DNA of 64,000 nucleotides from JAKAWQ01 sp963840545 (GTDB lineage: Bacteria > Pseudomonadota > Alphaproteobacteria > Acetobacterales > Acetobacteraceae), in NCBI GenBank assembly GCA_963840545.1, contig CAWIZE010000002.1:1364001-1428000 (forward strand). The letters are read 5' to 3'. Shown piece after piece: positions 16,623 through 24,538 of the stretch (positions are counted from its first letter, which is position 1; each line of letters begins with the position of its first letter). The notes beneath the pieces were generated by a model. The model did not search any database. It worked only from the letters and a program-made list of their open reading frames with translations, and had not been told where the DNA came from. The translations under genes were made by a program, and so were the position numbers.

Positions 16623-16801
16623 AACGCTCCCGACCAGAGCCGAGCTTGGTATCCTACACGCTTCCCCCCCTCGCTTGCCGACCGCGTGGCCGACCTGCCG
16701 GAACCCGATCAGGTCGCGTTGGCGGAGATGGTGGAGAGGATCGGTCTAGAGGGGCTTGCTCGGGTTCTTAATGCCGTCTCACCGTCTCACACCGTGAAGC
16801 G
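16619..16801 (+). pseudogene. Third operon frame, frameshifted at a C7 run
   Basis: An ATG overlapping the antitoxin stop (ATGA) opens MKRSRPEPSLVSYTLPP. After a run of seven C at about 16664-16670, the sensible continuation SLADRVADLPEPDQVALAEM and ERIGLEGLARVLNAVSP lies in a different frame. Six C would join them into one protein. The in-register frame instead stops soon after a low-complexity stretch. No family recognised. It is either a recent frameshift pseudogene or, less likely, a slippage-controlled gene. Confidence 0.45.
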
Positions 16802-16860
16802 ACGGCGCTCTGGTGGCCGCCGCTACATAATACCGTCGCAATCCATTGCTTCAAAAGTTG

Positions 16861-16932
16861 GGGGGGTCCAGGGCCCCGGGCCCTGGCGGGGGTGTCGGGG
16901 GCAGAGCCCCCGACCGGGGCCCTGGGCCCCGG
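16861..16932. repeat. Cluster of three GC-rich hairpins
   Basis: Three back-to-back palindromes: CCAGGGCCCCGGGCCCTGG (16868-16886), TCGGGGGC-AGA-GCCCCCGA (16895-16913) and CCGGGGCCCTGGGCCCCGG (16914-16932). A GGGGGGT leader precedes the first, as in the 43-bp repeat at 15670. They belong to the same loose family of dispersed intergenic hairpin elements and lie just beyond the 3' end of the FmdB-like gene. Confidence 0.8.
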
Positions 16933-16957
16933 CCTTACCCGAGCAATCGACCTGCCC

Positions 16958-17272
16958 TCAATTGCCGAGCATCCAGGGACGCGAGGCCGTGGACTTCATC
17001 CCGGCATCGTCGGCGCTGAGCCGGCGCGGCGCGCAGCAGCCGCAGCCCGCCGCGTGGGCGCCGGACCGGCGCGGGGAGTTGGCGCTCCGTTCATTGACCG
17101 CGAAGGCGGCGCGGCGCGCCCCGTCCATGCCGGAGAAGAAGGGTGCGCCGAGGATCGCCCGCGGTGCCTCGGCGCCGCAGCCCGGGCAGGCGAGCGGCCG
17201 GTCGTACTCGGCCATCGGGCGCGAGGCGGTGAAGGGCCCGCAGGAGGGGCAGGCGTAGTCGTAGGCCGGCAT
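16958..17272 (-). CDS. FmdB-family zinc-ribbon protein
   Basis: A 104-aa protein with the family start MPAYDYACPSCGPFTASRPM and a second knuckle ACPGCGAEAPRAIL, giving two CxxC pairs for one zinc. It continues with NERSANSPRR and a GCGCCAPRRLSADDAG tail. FmdB proteins accompany formamidase/acetamidase genes and are thought to regulate or assist amide uptake and breakdown. Here the preceding partner is only a remnant (17286-17545), so the gene may have lost its function. Confidence 0.82.
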   Translation of the reverse strand: MPAYDYACPSCGPFTASRPMAEYDRPLACPGCGAEAPRAILGAPFFSGMDGARRAAFAVNERSANSPRRSGAHAAGCGCCAPRRLSADDAGMKSTASRPWMLGN

Positions 17273-17285
17273 GCGTCGCGCCCTA

Positions 17286-17545
17286 TCATTTGTCCGGGGC
17301 GATCAGCACGTCGGGCCCCGCAGGCACCATCGTACTCGGGTCGCCGGCGCCCGGATAGATGTCGAAGGTGAAGATCTTGAGCCGCCCTTGATCAGGCTGG
17401 ATATCCGGAGATGGATCCAGCCTGGCATCTCGATCGCGCCGCAGAAGGTGATCTCGCCGTCGCCCTGGCTGAAATGCAGGTCGCCGACCGAAAGCCCCGC
17501 ACCGGCGCCGGCCACCGCTTCGATCTGGGTCATGGGCATGGGCAT
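17286..17545 (-). pseudogene. Formamidase/acetamidase (FmdA-like) remnant
   Basis: From ATG 17545 the frame reads GAGAGLSVGDLHFSQGDGEI then TFCGAIEMPGWIHLRI, the signature region of the acetamidase/formamidase family. It then shifts: the next frame gives LKIFTFDIYPGAGDPSTMVP up to the stop at 17286, resembling a family C terminus. An intact enzyme is about 400 aa, so most of the protein is deleted. Order and strand (fmdA then fmdB) fit a decayed amidase operon. Confidence 0.6.
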
Positions 17546-17715
17546 GACTGAAGTGATCCTTCCGCGCCCTCAAGTCTAAATTCCCGGGGAGGCGATGTCT
17601 CATCTTTGTTGGCACGGAGGGGTTCGCTCCTTGGTCGGGTGAGTAGAGACGAGACCGGCCATGGTCGGAGCTTCGGCGGGCGTGAATACGCCCTTCTGCG
17701 TACGAGCCGCGCTGG

Positions 17716-18498
17716 TCAGGGTACCGTGCGGTCGTGGCAGCGGCGGACGGCGGTGATCTCGGCCAGGATCGAGAGCGCGATCTCCTCGGGCGTCACCGCG
17801 TCGATCGGCAGTCCGGCGGGCGCGTGCAGCGCATCGAGCCGCGCGGGATCGGTTCCCGCCCCGGTGAGCGCGGCGCGCAGTGCCGCGATTTTTCGACGAG
17901 AGCCGACGAAGCCGACATAGCGTGCCTCGGCGCGGAGCGCGGCGCCGAGTGCTGCCTGATCGCCGCTCCCTTGGGTCGCGACGACGATGTAGCGCTCGGC
18001 CGGGGGAAGATCGTCGAAGCGATAGCCGGACTCCGGGCCGGCGCTGCGCACCTGGAACCCGAACTGCGGGGCGAGGCTCGCGAGCGCGGCGGCGACGGGT
18101 GTGGCGCCGCAGACGAGGAGCTCGGGCCGCGGCAGCACGGGCTCGACGAAAACATCCATGCTGCCCTGGCTCGGGCAGAGATTCTTCTCGAAATGGACGC
18201 CATCGCGGTCCTCGCCCGCGGCGATTCCGCCGGCGTCGAGAAGGTCGGGCGGCTGGACCGAGACGAGGCGCGCGCGCCCGTCGGCGATCGCCGCGCGGGC
18301 GGCGCGGAGCACGGCGCCGCGGGCGCAGCCGCCGCCGATCCAGCCCGCCTCGATCGTCCCGTCGGCGCGGATCACCGCCTTGGCGCCGGCCTTGGCCGCG
18401 GTGAGCGAGGTGGTGCGCACCACGGTGGCGACGGCGAAGCGCGCGCCCTCCGTCTTGAGCGTGCCGATCAGGTCGAGGATCTCGTCCGTCTGTTTCAT
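17716..18498 (-). CDS. coxF: CoxF/XdhC-family molybdenum hydroxylase maturation factor
   Basis: A 260-aa XdhC/CoxF protein. The N-terminal domain has VATVVRTTSLTAAKAGAKAV and AGWIGGGCARGAVL. The C-terminal Rossmann-like domain has LLVCGATPVAAAL, YIVVATQGSGDQAAL and YVGFVGSRRK. These proteins help load sulfurated molybdenum cofactor into xanthine/CO dehydrogenases. Start ATG 18498 is 13 bases after the coxE stop. It is the last recognisable cox gene; the DNA beyond is the decayed fmd/toxin-antitoxin region, and no coxG is seen. Confidence 0.85.
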   Translation of the reverse strand: MKQTDEILDLIGTLKTEGARFAVATVVRTTSLTAAKAGAKAVIRADGTIEAGWIGGGCARGAVLRAARAAIADGRARLVSVQPPDLLDAGGIAAGEDRDGVHFEKNLCPSQGSMDVFVEPVLPRPELLVCGATPVAAALASLAPQFGFQVRSAGPESGYRFDDLPPAERYIVVATQGSGDQAALGAALRAEARYVGFVGSRRKIAALRAALTGAGTDPARLDALHAPAGLPIDAVTPEEIALSILAEITAVRRCHDRTVP

Positions 18499-18511
18499 GA
18501 CCGTGGGCCGA

Positions 18512-19678
18512 TCAGAGCCGGGCGAAGGGTTCGGCGAGCGCGGCGAGGCTTTCGAGCGTGCCGGCGGCGGCGAAGAGGCGGAGATGGGGCATGGCGGCCT
18601 GCATGCCACGGGCCACCGGCGCGTAGCCGGCAGAGAGCGCGGCCGGGTTGAGCCAGGCGAGGCGGCGGCAGCGGCGGCGCAAGGCGGCCATCTCGCGGCC
18701 GAGCAGGGCGGGATCCCCGGTCTCGTAGCCGTCCGAGGCGATGAGGCAGACGGCGCGCCCGGCGAGCGCGCGCGCCGCGTGCAGGCGGTTGAACAGGGCC
18801 AGGCACTCGCCGAGGCGCGTGCCGCCGCCGACCCCTTTGGAGAGCAGCGTCAGCCGGTCGAGCGCGCGCGCGCGGTCGCGATCGCGCATCGCCTCCGAAG
18901 CGGCGACAAGGCGCGTATGCGTGAGAAAAACCTCGGTGCGCGCGGCGCTGCGCACGAAGCCGAGTGCGAGGCGGAGAAAAAGGGACGTGTACGGCGCCAT
19001 GGACCCCGAGACATCGATCAGCAGCGCGATGCGGAGCGGCTGCGGCCGCGGGCGCCGCCAGGCGAGCGCGAAGGGCGTGCCGCCATGGCCGAGGCTTGCG
19101 CGGATGGTCCGCCGCAGATCGAGCCTGCCGTGGCGGCGGGCGCGGCGCCGGCGCCGCGCATGGCGGGCGAGGAGCCGGGCGGCGAGGTCGCGCGCGACCG
19201 CCTCGGCGGCGGCGAGCAGGTCGGGATCGGCGATGCGGCGGAGGTCGCGCTCGGCGGGGTTCTCCGAGGACGAGGCGCCGCCCTGCATGCCGGCGCCCTC
19301 GGTTTCGATTTCGGCGTCGTTCGCGGCTGCGTCTTCCATCTCGCCGCGCCGCGGCCCGCCGCTGCCCCCGCCGAGTTCGCGCAAGGAGCGCGGACCGGGC
19401 GCGGGCGGGGTGCCGCTCGTGCGCACCGCGTGGCGCAGGCGGCGGCCAACGAAGGCCGCGTCGAAGATCGCATCGAACCGCTCCCATTCGCCGCGGCTTG
19501 CCGCGAAGAGCGCGCGGAGCGCGGGGCGGAGGCTGGTCGGCGTTCGCGCGAGCGGGGAGGCCAGGATGCGCGCGGCGTCTTCGGTTTCGGGGAGGCCGAG
19601 GCTGAAGCCGGCATCGCGCAAGCTCGCCGAGAAGGCGGCGATGCGCCTTGCGATCAGGGCTTCGGCCGTCGCCGGCAT
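18512..19678 (-). CDS. coxE: CoxE, VWA-domain CO dehydrogenase maturation protein
   Basis: A 388-aa protein with a C-terminal von Willebrand A domain. The metal-site motif DVSGSMAPYTSLF is near residue 223, and ASDGYETGDPALL lies near 325. A basic linker rich in Arg/His (ARHARRRRRARRH) precedes it. CoxE works with the AAA+ protein CoxD to build the copper-sulfido-molybdenum site of CO dehydrogenase. The junction with coxD reads GTGATG, so GTG 19681 or ATG 19678 may initiate; either is coupled to the coxD stop. Confidence 0.88.
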   Translation of the reverse strand: MPATAEALIARRIAAFSASLRDAGFSLGLPETEDAARILASPLARTPTSLRPALRALFAASRGEWERFDAIFDAAFVGRRLRHAVRTSGTPPAPGPRSLRELGGGSGGPRRGEMEDAAANDAEIETEGAGMQGGASSSENPAERDLRRIADPDLLAAAEAVARDLAARLLARHARRRRRARRHGRLDLRRTIRASLGHGGTPFALAWRRPRPQPLRIALLIDVSGSMAPYTSLFLRLALGFVRSAARTEVFLTHTRLVAASEAMRDRDRARALDRLTLLSKGVGGGTRLGECLALFNRLHAARALAGRAVCLIASDGYETGDPALLGREMAALRRRCRRLAWLNPAALSAGYAPVARGMQAAMPHLRLFAAAGTLESLAALAEPFARL

Positions 19679-20568
19679 CACGCGACCTTCCCGATGAGTT
19701 GGGAAAAAGTCAGGCGGTCGATCTGCGCCCGGTCCTCGTGGGTCTTCAGCACGCAGATGAGGGTCTCATAGAGCGCTTCGGGTTCATCGGCGAGGTTGCC
19801 GATGCCGAGCCCGAGCAGGGCGGCCGCCCAGTCGAGGCTCTCGGCCACGCCCGGGATTTTCCGGAGCTGCTCCTTGCGGATCGCGGCGAGCAGGCGCGCG
19901 ACCTGGCCCGCGAGGTCGATCCCGAGGTTCGGCAGGCGGGCGCGGAGAATCGCCACCTCGCGGTCGATCTCCGGATAGTCGAGATAATGATAGAGGCAGC
20001 GGCGGCGGAGCGCGTCGGATAGCTCGCGCGTCGCGTTGGAGGTGAGCACGACGCGGGGAATGCTGCGCGCGCGGATGGTGCCGAGCTCGGGGATGCTGAC
20101 CTGGAAATCGGAGAGAAGCTCGAGCAGGAAGGCCTCGAACTCCTCGTCCGCGCGGTCGATCTCGTCGATCAGCAGGACCGGCTTTCGTTCCTCGCGGATG
20201 GCGGCGAGCAGCGGGCGCTCGAGCAGGTAGCGCTCGCTGAAGAGCGCCTCCTCGATGTCCTCGGCGCGGCGCGCCCCGCCTTCGCCCTCGCGCGCCTTGA
20301 TCGCGAGCAATTGGCGCTGGTAGTTCCATTCATAGAGCGCGCTCGCCTGGTCGAGCCCCTCATAGCATTGCAGGCGGATCAGCCGCGCCTCGTGCAGGGC
20401 GGCGAGCGCGTACGCGACGGCCGTCTTGCCGACGCCGGCGGCGCCCTCGATCAGGAGCGGCCGCTCGAGCATCTCCATGAGCAAAAGCGCGGTCGCGAGC
20501 TCGGGGTCGGCGATGTAGCCGGTGGCGGCCAGGCGTTCGGAGATTTGCTCGCGCGAGAGGGGCGGCAT
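19678..20568 (-). CDS. coxD: CoxD, MoxR-type AAA+ ATPase
   Basis: A 296-aa ATPase. Walker A is GAAGVGKTAVAYAL near residue 45, and Walker B is VLLIDEIDRADEEFEAFLLE near 128. Sensor-type VVLTSNATRELSDALRRRCL lies near 170. This is the MoxR family as found in cox operons, where it acts as a chaperone for insertion of sulfur and copper into the active site. The start MPPLSREQISERLAATGY lies 8 bases after the coxL stop; the stop overlaps the coxE start. Confidence 0.9.
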   Translation of the reverse strand: MPPLSREQISERLAATGYIADPELATALLLMEMLERPLLIEGAAGVGKTAVAYALAALHEARLIRLQCYEGLDQASALYEWNYQRQLLAIKAREGEGGARRAEDIEEALFSERYLLERPLLAAIREERKPVLLIDEIDRADEEFEAFLLELLSDFQVSIPELGTIRARSIPRVVLTSNATRELSDALRRRCLYHYLDYPEIDREVAILRARLPNLGIDLAGQVARLLAAIRKEQLRKIPGVAESLDWAAALLGLGIGNLADEPEALYETLICVLKTHEDRAQIDRLTFSQLIGKVA

Positions 20569-20576
20569 CGTTCCAC

Positions 20577-22997
20577 TCAGGTCTGGACCCCCAGCGCCTC
20601 CGCCGCCTTCCAGATACGCCAGGCATCGTGCGGCATCTGGATGTGCGTCGCGCCGAGGAAGGAGAGCGCGTCGTTCACCGCGTTGGAGAAAGCCGGCACG
20701 CCGCCGACATTCGGGCTCTCGCCGACGCCCTTGGCACCGATCGGATGGTGCGGCGAGGGCGTGACGGTGAAGTCGGTCTCCCATTTCGGCGTCTCGACCG
20801 CGGTGGGCAGGAAGAAATCGAGGAACGAGGCGCCCTTGACGTTGCCGATCTCGTCATAGGCGATCTCCTGGCCCATCGCGATCGCGAAGGCCTCGGTGAG
20901 CCCGCCATGCACCTGGCCCTCGATGATCATCGGGTTGATCCGCGTGCCGCAATCGTCGAGCGCGTAGAAGCGGCGCGTCTTCGCGACCCCGGTATCGAGG
21001 TCGATATCCATCACGCAGACATAGGCGCCGAACGGGAAGGTCATGTTCGGCGGGTCGTAATAGCTCACCGCCTCGAGTCCGGGCTCGAGCCCGGGCGGGG
21101 GCGCGTTGTAGGCGGTCCAGGCGATGTCCTTCATCGTCTTGAACCGCTCCGGCATGCCTTTGACGCGGAAGCGGTCGATATCGAACTCGACATCGTCGTG
21201 ATGGACCTCGAGCAGATGGGCCGCGATCATCTGCGCCTTGGCCTTGATCTTGCGGCAGGCCATCGCGGTCGCGGCGCCGGCGGTCGGGGTCGAGCGCGAG
21301 CCGTAGGTGCCGAGGCCGTAGGGCGCGGTGTCGGTATTTCCCTCTTCGATCATGATGTCGTCCGCCGGGATGCCGATCTCGGAGGCGATGATCTGCGCGT
21401 ACGTCGTCTCGTGGCCCTGGCCCTGGCTTTTCGTGCCCATCCGCGCGATCGCCGCCCCGGTCGGGTGGATGCGGATCTCGGCGCTGTCGAACATGGCGAT
21501 GCCGAGGATGTCGCAGTTCTTCGAGGGGCCCGCGCCGACGATCTCGGTGAAGAACGAAAGCCCGATCCCCATCACCTCACGCGTCTCGCCGCGCCGAAAT
21601 TTTTCTCTTTTTTCCTTCTGTTCGGCCCGCAGCGCCGGGTACCCGACCGCATCCAGCGCCTTCTGCATCGCCGTGTGGTAGTCCCCGGAATCGTATTCCC
21701 AGCCGAGCGCGGAATGGTACGGAAATTGCTCGCGGCGGATGAAGTTGCGCATCCGAAGCTCGGCGGGATCGATCCCGAGCTTCTGGGCCAGGATGTCCAT
21801 CGCGCGCTCGATGCAATAGGCCGCCTCGGTGACACGGAAGGAGCAGCGATAGGCGACGCCACCAGGCGCCTTGTTGGTATAGACCCCATCCACGCTCACA
21901 TGCGCGGTCGGGAAATCATACGAGCCGGTGACGATGTTGAAGAATCCCGCCGGCCATTTCGAAGGATCGGCGCAGGCATCGAAGGCGCCGTGATCGGCGA
22001 GCACGTGGACGCGAAGCCCCGTCACCTTGCCCGCGCGCGTCGCCGCGATCTCGGCCGTCATGTGGTAGTCCCGCGCGAAGGCGGTCGCGGAGAGGTTCTC
22101 GATCCGGTCCTCGACCCATTTCACCGGCCTGCCGGTGACGATCGAGGCGACGATCGCGCAAACGTACCCGGGATAGACGCCGACCTTGTTGCCGAAGCCG
22201 CCGCCGATATCGGGCGAGACGATGTGGATCTTGTGCTCGGGGATGCCGGAGAGGATCGCGGCCACCGTGCGCACGACATGCGGCGCCTGGAAGGTGCCCA
22301 CGACGGTCAGCTCGCCTTTGATCTTGTCGAAGGAGGCGACGCACTGGCAGGTCTCGAGCGGGCTTGGATGCACGCGCTGATAGGAGATCAGCTCCTTGAT
22401 CGTCACCTCGGCGTCGCGAAAGGCGAGATCGGTCGCCTCGCGGTCGCCGACCTCCCAGGTGAAGATATGGTTGGGGTGCCGGCGGTGGCCGTGCGCGCCC
22501 TCTGTCTTGTCTTTGATGTCCTCGCGGAGGATCGGCGCGTCGGGCGCCATCGCCTTGAAGGGATCGACGAGCGCCGGCAGCGCCTCGTACTCGACCTCGA
22601 TCAGGTCGGCCGCGTCCGCGGCGAGATAGCGCTCGGTCGCGATGACGAAGGCGATCTCCTGGCCCTGGAACAGCACCTTCTCGCCGGCGAGCACCGCCTG
22701 GACGTCGCCCGCGAGCGTCGGCATCCAGTCGAGCTTGAGCGGCTTGAGGTCCTCGGCGGTGAGCACGGCGAGCACGCCGGGCGCGGCTTTCGCCCTCGAT
22801 GTGTCGATGGATTTCACGCGCGCGTGGCCATAGGGCGAGCGGTGGAAATCGCCATAAATCATGCCCGGCAGCTTGAGATCGTCGACGTAATTGCCCTTGC
22901 CCTGGGTGAAGCGGATATCCTCGACCCGCTTGCGCTTGCAGCCGAGCCCTTCCAGCCGGGCTTCCCGCGATTCCCTTGTCTCGCTGATCTCGTTCAT
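20577..22997 (-). CDS. coxL: Form I aerobic CO dehydrogenase large subunit
   Basis: An 806-aa molybdopterin subunit. The form I active-site loop AYRCSFR is at residues 382-388 (21834-21854), so Cys385 corresponds to the Cu-ligating Cys388 of Oligotropha CoxL. Form II enzymes have AYxGAGR there. The C-terminal GAKGVGESPNVGG carries the conserved catalytic Glu, and QGQGHETTYAQIIASEIG is a cofactor contact. The enzyme oxidises CO to CO2 and passes electrons through CoxS and CoxM to the quinone pool. Start ATG 22997 overlaps the coxS stop by 4 bases. Confidence 0.96.
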   Translation of the reverse strand: MNEISETRESREARLEGLGCKRKRVEDIRFTQGKGNYVDDLKLPGMIYGDFHRSPYGHARVKSIDTSRAKAAPGVLAVLTAEDLKPLKLDWMPTLAGDVQAVLAGEKVLFQGQEIAFVIATERYLAADAADLIEVEYEALPALVDPFKAMAPDAPILREDIKDKTEGAHGHRRHPNHIFTWEVGDREATDLAFRDAEVTIKELISYQRVHPSPLETCQCVASFDKIKGELTVVGTFQAPHVVRTVAAILSGIPEHKIHIVSPDIGGGFGNKVGVYPGYVCAIVASIVTGRPVKWVEDRIENLSATAFARDYHMTAEIAATRAGKVTGLRVHVLADHGAFDACADPSKWPAGFFNIVTGSYDFPTAHVSVDGVYTNKAPGGVAYRCSFRVTEAAYCIERAMDILAQKLGIDPAELRMRNFIRREQFPYHSALGWEYDSGDYHTAMQKALDAVGYPALRAEQKEKREKFRRGETREVMGIGLSFFTEIVGAGPSKNCDILGIAMFDSAEIRIHPTGAAIARMGTKSQGQGHETTYAQIIASEIGIPADDIMIEEGNTDTAPYGLGTYGSRSTPTAGAATAMACRKIKAKAQMIAAHLLEVHHDDVEFDIDRFRVKGMPERFKTMKDIAWTAYNAPPPGLEPGLEAVSYYDPPNMTFPFGAYVCVMDIDLDTGVAKTRRFYALDDCGTRINPMIIEGQVHGGLTEAFAIAMGQEIAYDEIGNVKGASFLDFFLPTAVETPKWETDFTVTPSPHHPIGAKGVGESPNVGGVPAFSNAVNDALSFLGATHIQMPHDAWRIWKAAEALGVQT

Positions 22998-23518
22998 ACC
23001 GTGGCCTCCTGGGCGGCCTCCTGGGCGGCCTCCTTAAGCGAATCGCCGGCGAGTTTTGCGACGGCGAACTGGATCGCACGGACGATGTTCTGATAGCCGG
23101 TGCAGCGGCAGAGATTGCCGGAGATGCCGATGCGGATCTCGTCCTCGGTGGGGCGCGGGTTCTCTTGCAACAGCCGCCAGGCGCGGACGATCATCCCCGG
23201 CGTACAGAAGCCGCATTGCAGCCCGTGCATCTCTCGAAATCCCTCCTGCAGCGGATGGAGCGTGCCGTCGGCCCCGGCGACGCCCTCGATGGTGCGAATG
23301 TTTCCCCCATCCGCCTGCACCGCGAAGAGCGTGCAGGATTTGACCGACTGCCCATCGAGATCGACGGTGCAGGCGCCGCAATGGCTGGTGTCGCAGCCGA
23401 TATGCGCGCCGGTGAGGTTGAGCTGCTCGCGGAGGAAATGGATGAGCAGCGTGCGCGGCTCGACCAGCGCCTCCACTTCGGCGCCGTTGACGCTGAGCGC
23501 GATCGCGGTTTTTGCCAT
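22994..23518 (-). CDS. coxS: CO dehydrogenase iron-sulfur subunit
   Basis: A 174-aa two-[2Fe-2S] subunit. The plant-type cluster motif is HIGCDTSHCGACTVDL, then SCTLFAVQADG. The second cluster motif is LQCGFCTPGMIVRAWRL and GNLCRCTGYQNIV. It carries electrons from the molybdenum centre in CoxL to FAD in CoxM. The C terminus ends in repeated E-A-A-Q units encoded by a short tandem repeat at about 23003-23032, an unusual tail. It is preceded by coxM with a 13-base gap. Confidence 0.95.
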   Translation of the reverse strand: MAKTAIALSVNGAEVEALVEPRTLLIHFLREQLNLTGAHIGCDTSHCGACTVDLDGQSVKSCTLFAVQADGGNIRTIEGVAGADGTLHPLQEGFREMHGLQCGFCTPGMIVRAWRLLQENPRPTEDEIRIGISGNLCRCTGYQNIVRAIQFAVAKLAGDSLKEAAQEAAQEATV

Positions 23519-23531
23519 TTTTTCCCCTCCC

Positions 23532-24395
23532 TCACGCGGCGCGCGCGGCGGCGCGGGCGAGCGCGCGGCGGACCATCACGCCCGCCATCTTCCGCCGGTA
23601 GTCGGCCGGGCCGCGGCCATCCTCGGCGGGCTCGGTGATCGCCTCGGCGCGGCGGGCGGCCTCGGCGAAGGCGGCCGCATCGGGCGCGCGGCCGATCAGC
23701 GCCGCGGCGGCGTCCGCGGCGAGCAGCGGCGTCGGCGCGACATTGGTGAGGCCGATCGCCGAGGTCGCGATCCGTCCGCCGGCAAGCGTCAGCATGACGG
23801 CGGCCGCCGCGGTCGCGTAGTCGCCGACCTTGCGCTTGAGTTTTTCGTACCCGTAGCCGTGGCCGGGCGGGGGGCTCGGGATACGCACTTCGGTGAGGAT
23901 CTCGCCGGGCGCGAGCGCGGTGAGATAGGCGCCCTGGTAGAATTTTTCCGCTTTCACCTCCCGCTCGCCGTTCGCCCCGGCGAGGCGATAGGTGGCGCCG
24001 AGGCACATCATCAGCGCCGGCATGTCGTTGCCGGGATCGCCGTTGGCGAGGTTGCCGCCGAGCGTGCCACAGGCGCGCACCTGCGGATCGGCGATCTGCA
24101 GCGCGGTCTCGCGCAGGATCGGGATCGCGGCGGCGAGCGCGGCATCGGCGATCAGCGCGGCCTGGGTGGTGGTGGCGCCGATGATCCAGTCGGCCCCGTC
24201 GCGGCGCACGCCCTTGAGCTCGGCGATGGCGCCGAGATCGATCAGGTGATCGGGCGTGGCGAGCCGCAGCTTCATCATCGGCACGAGGCTGTGGCCGCCC
24301 GCGAGCGCTCGCCCGTCATCCGGATGGGCGGCGCACAGGGCGACCGCCTCGGCGAGGTTTTTCGGTCGGTGATAGGCGAAGGCGCCCGGGATCAT
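23532..24395 (-). CDS. coxM: CO dehydrogenase FAD-binding medium subunit
   Basis: A 287-aa FAD subunit of the molybdenum hydroxylase type. FAD contacts are AGGHSLVPMMKLRLA near residue 32 and CGTLGGNLANGDPGNDMPA near 108. The start MIPGAFAYHRPKNLAEAV follows an AAGGGGGG purine tract in the 143-bp gap downstream of coxC. It hands electrons from CoxS to the respiratory chain. It is the first of the tightly packed M-S-L-D-E-F set, so a promoter may lie in the preceding gap. Confidence 0.95.
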   Translation of the reverse strand: MIPGAFAYHRPKNLAEAVALCAAHPDDGRALAGGHSLVPMMKLRLATPDHLIDLGAIAELKGVRRDGADWIIGATTTQAALIADAALAAAIPILRETALQIADPQVRACGTLGGNLANGDPGNDMPALMMCLGATYRLAGANGEREVKAEKFYQGAYLTALAPGEILTEVRIPSPPPGHGYGYEKLKRKVGDYATAAAAVMLTLAGGRIATSAIGLTNVAPTPLLAADAAAALIGRAPDAAAFAEAARRAEAITEPAEDGRGPADYRRKMAGVMVRRALARAAARAA

Positions 24396-24538
24396 TTTTC
24401 CCCCCTTTTTTGGGTTTTCTGGGCGGGAGTATGCGGAGGCTCCGCCGCCGCGGCCAAGGGCGAATGCCCGGGCAGCCGGTGAAAATCTCCGGATGCGGTG
24501 GGCTTCGCGCGAATGGCGGCCGGGCTGCACGAAAAGCG

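Noticed and set aside
20577..22997. Form II molybdenum hydroxylase (xanthine dehydrogenase-like) assignment for the large subunit
   Set aside because: The active-site loop is AYRCSFR, the form I motif, and the coxD-E-F maturation genes follow.
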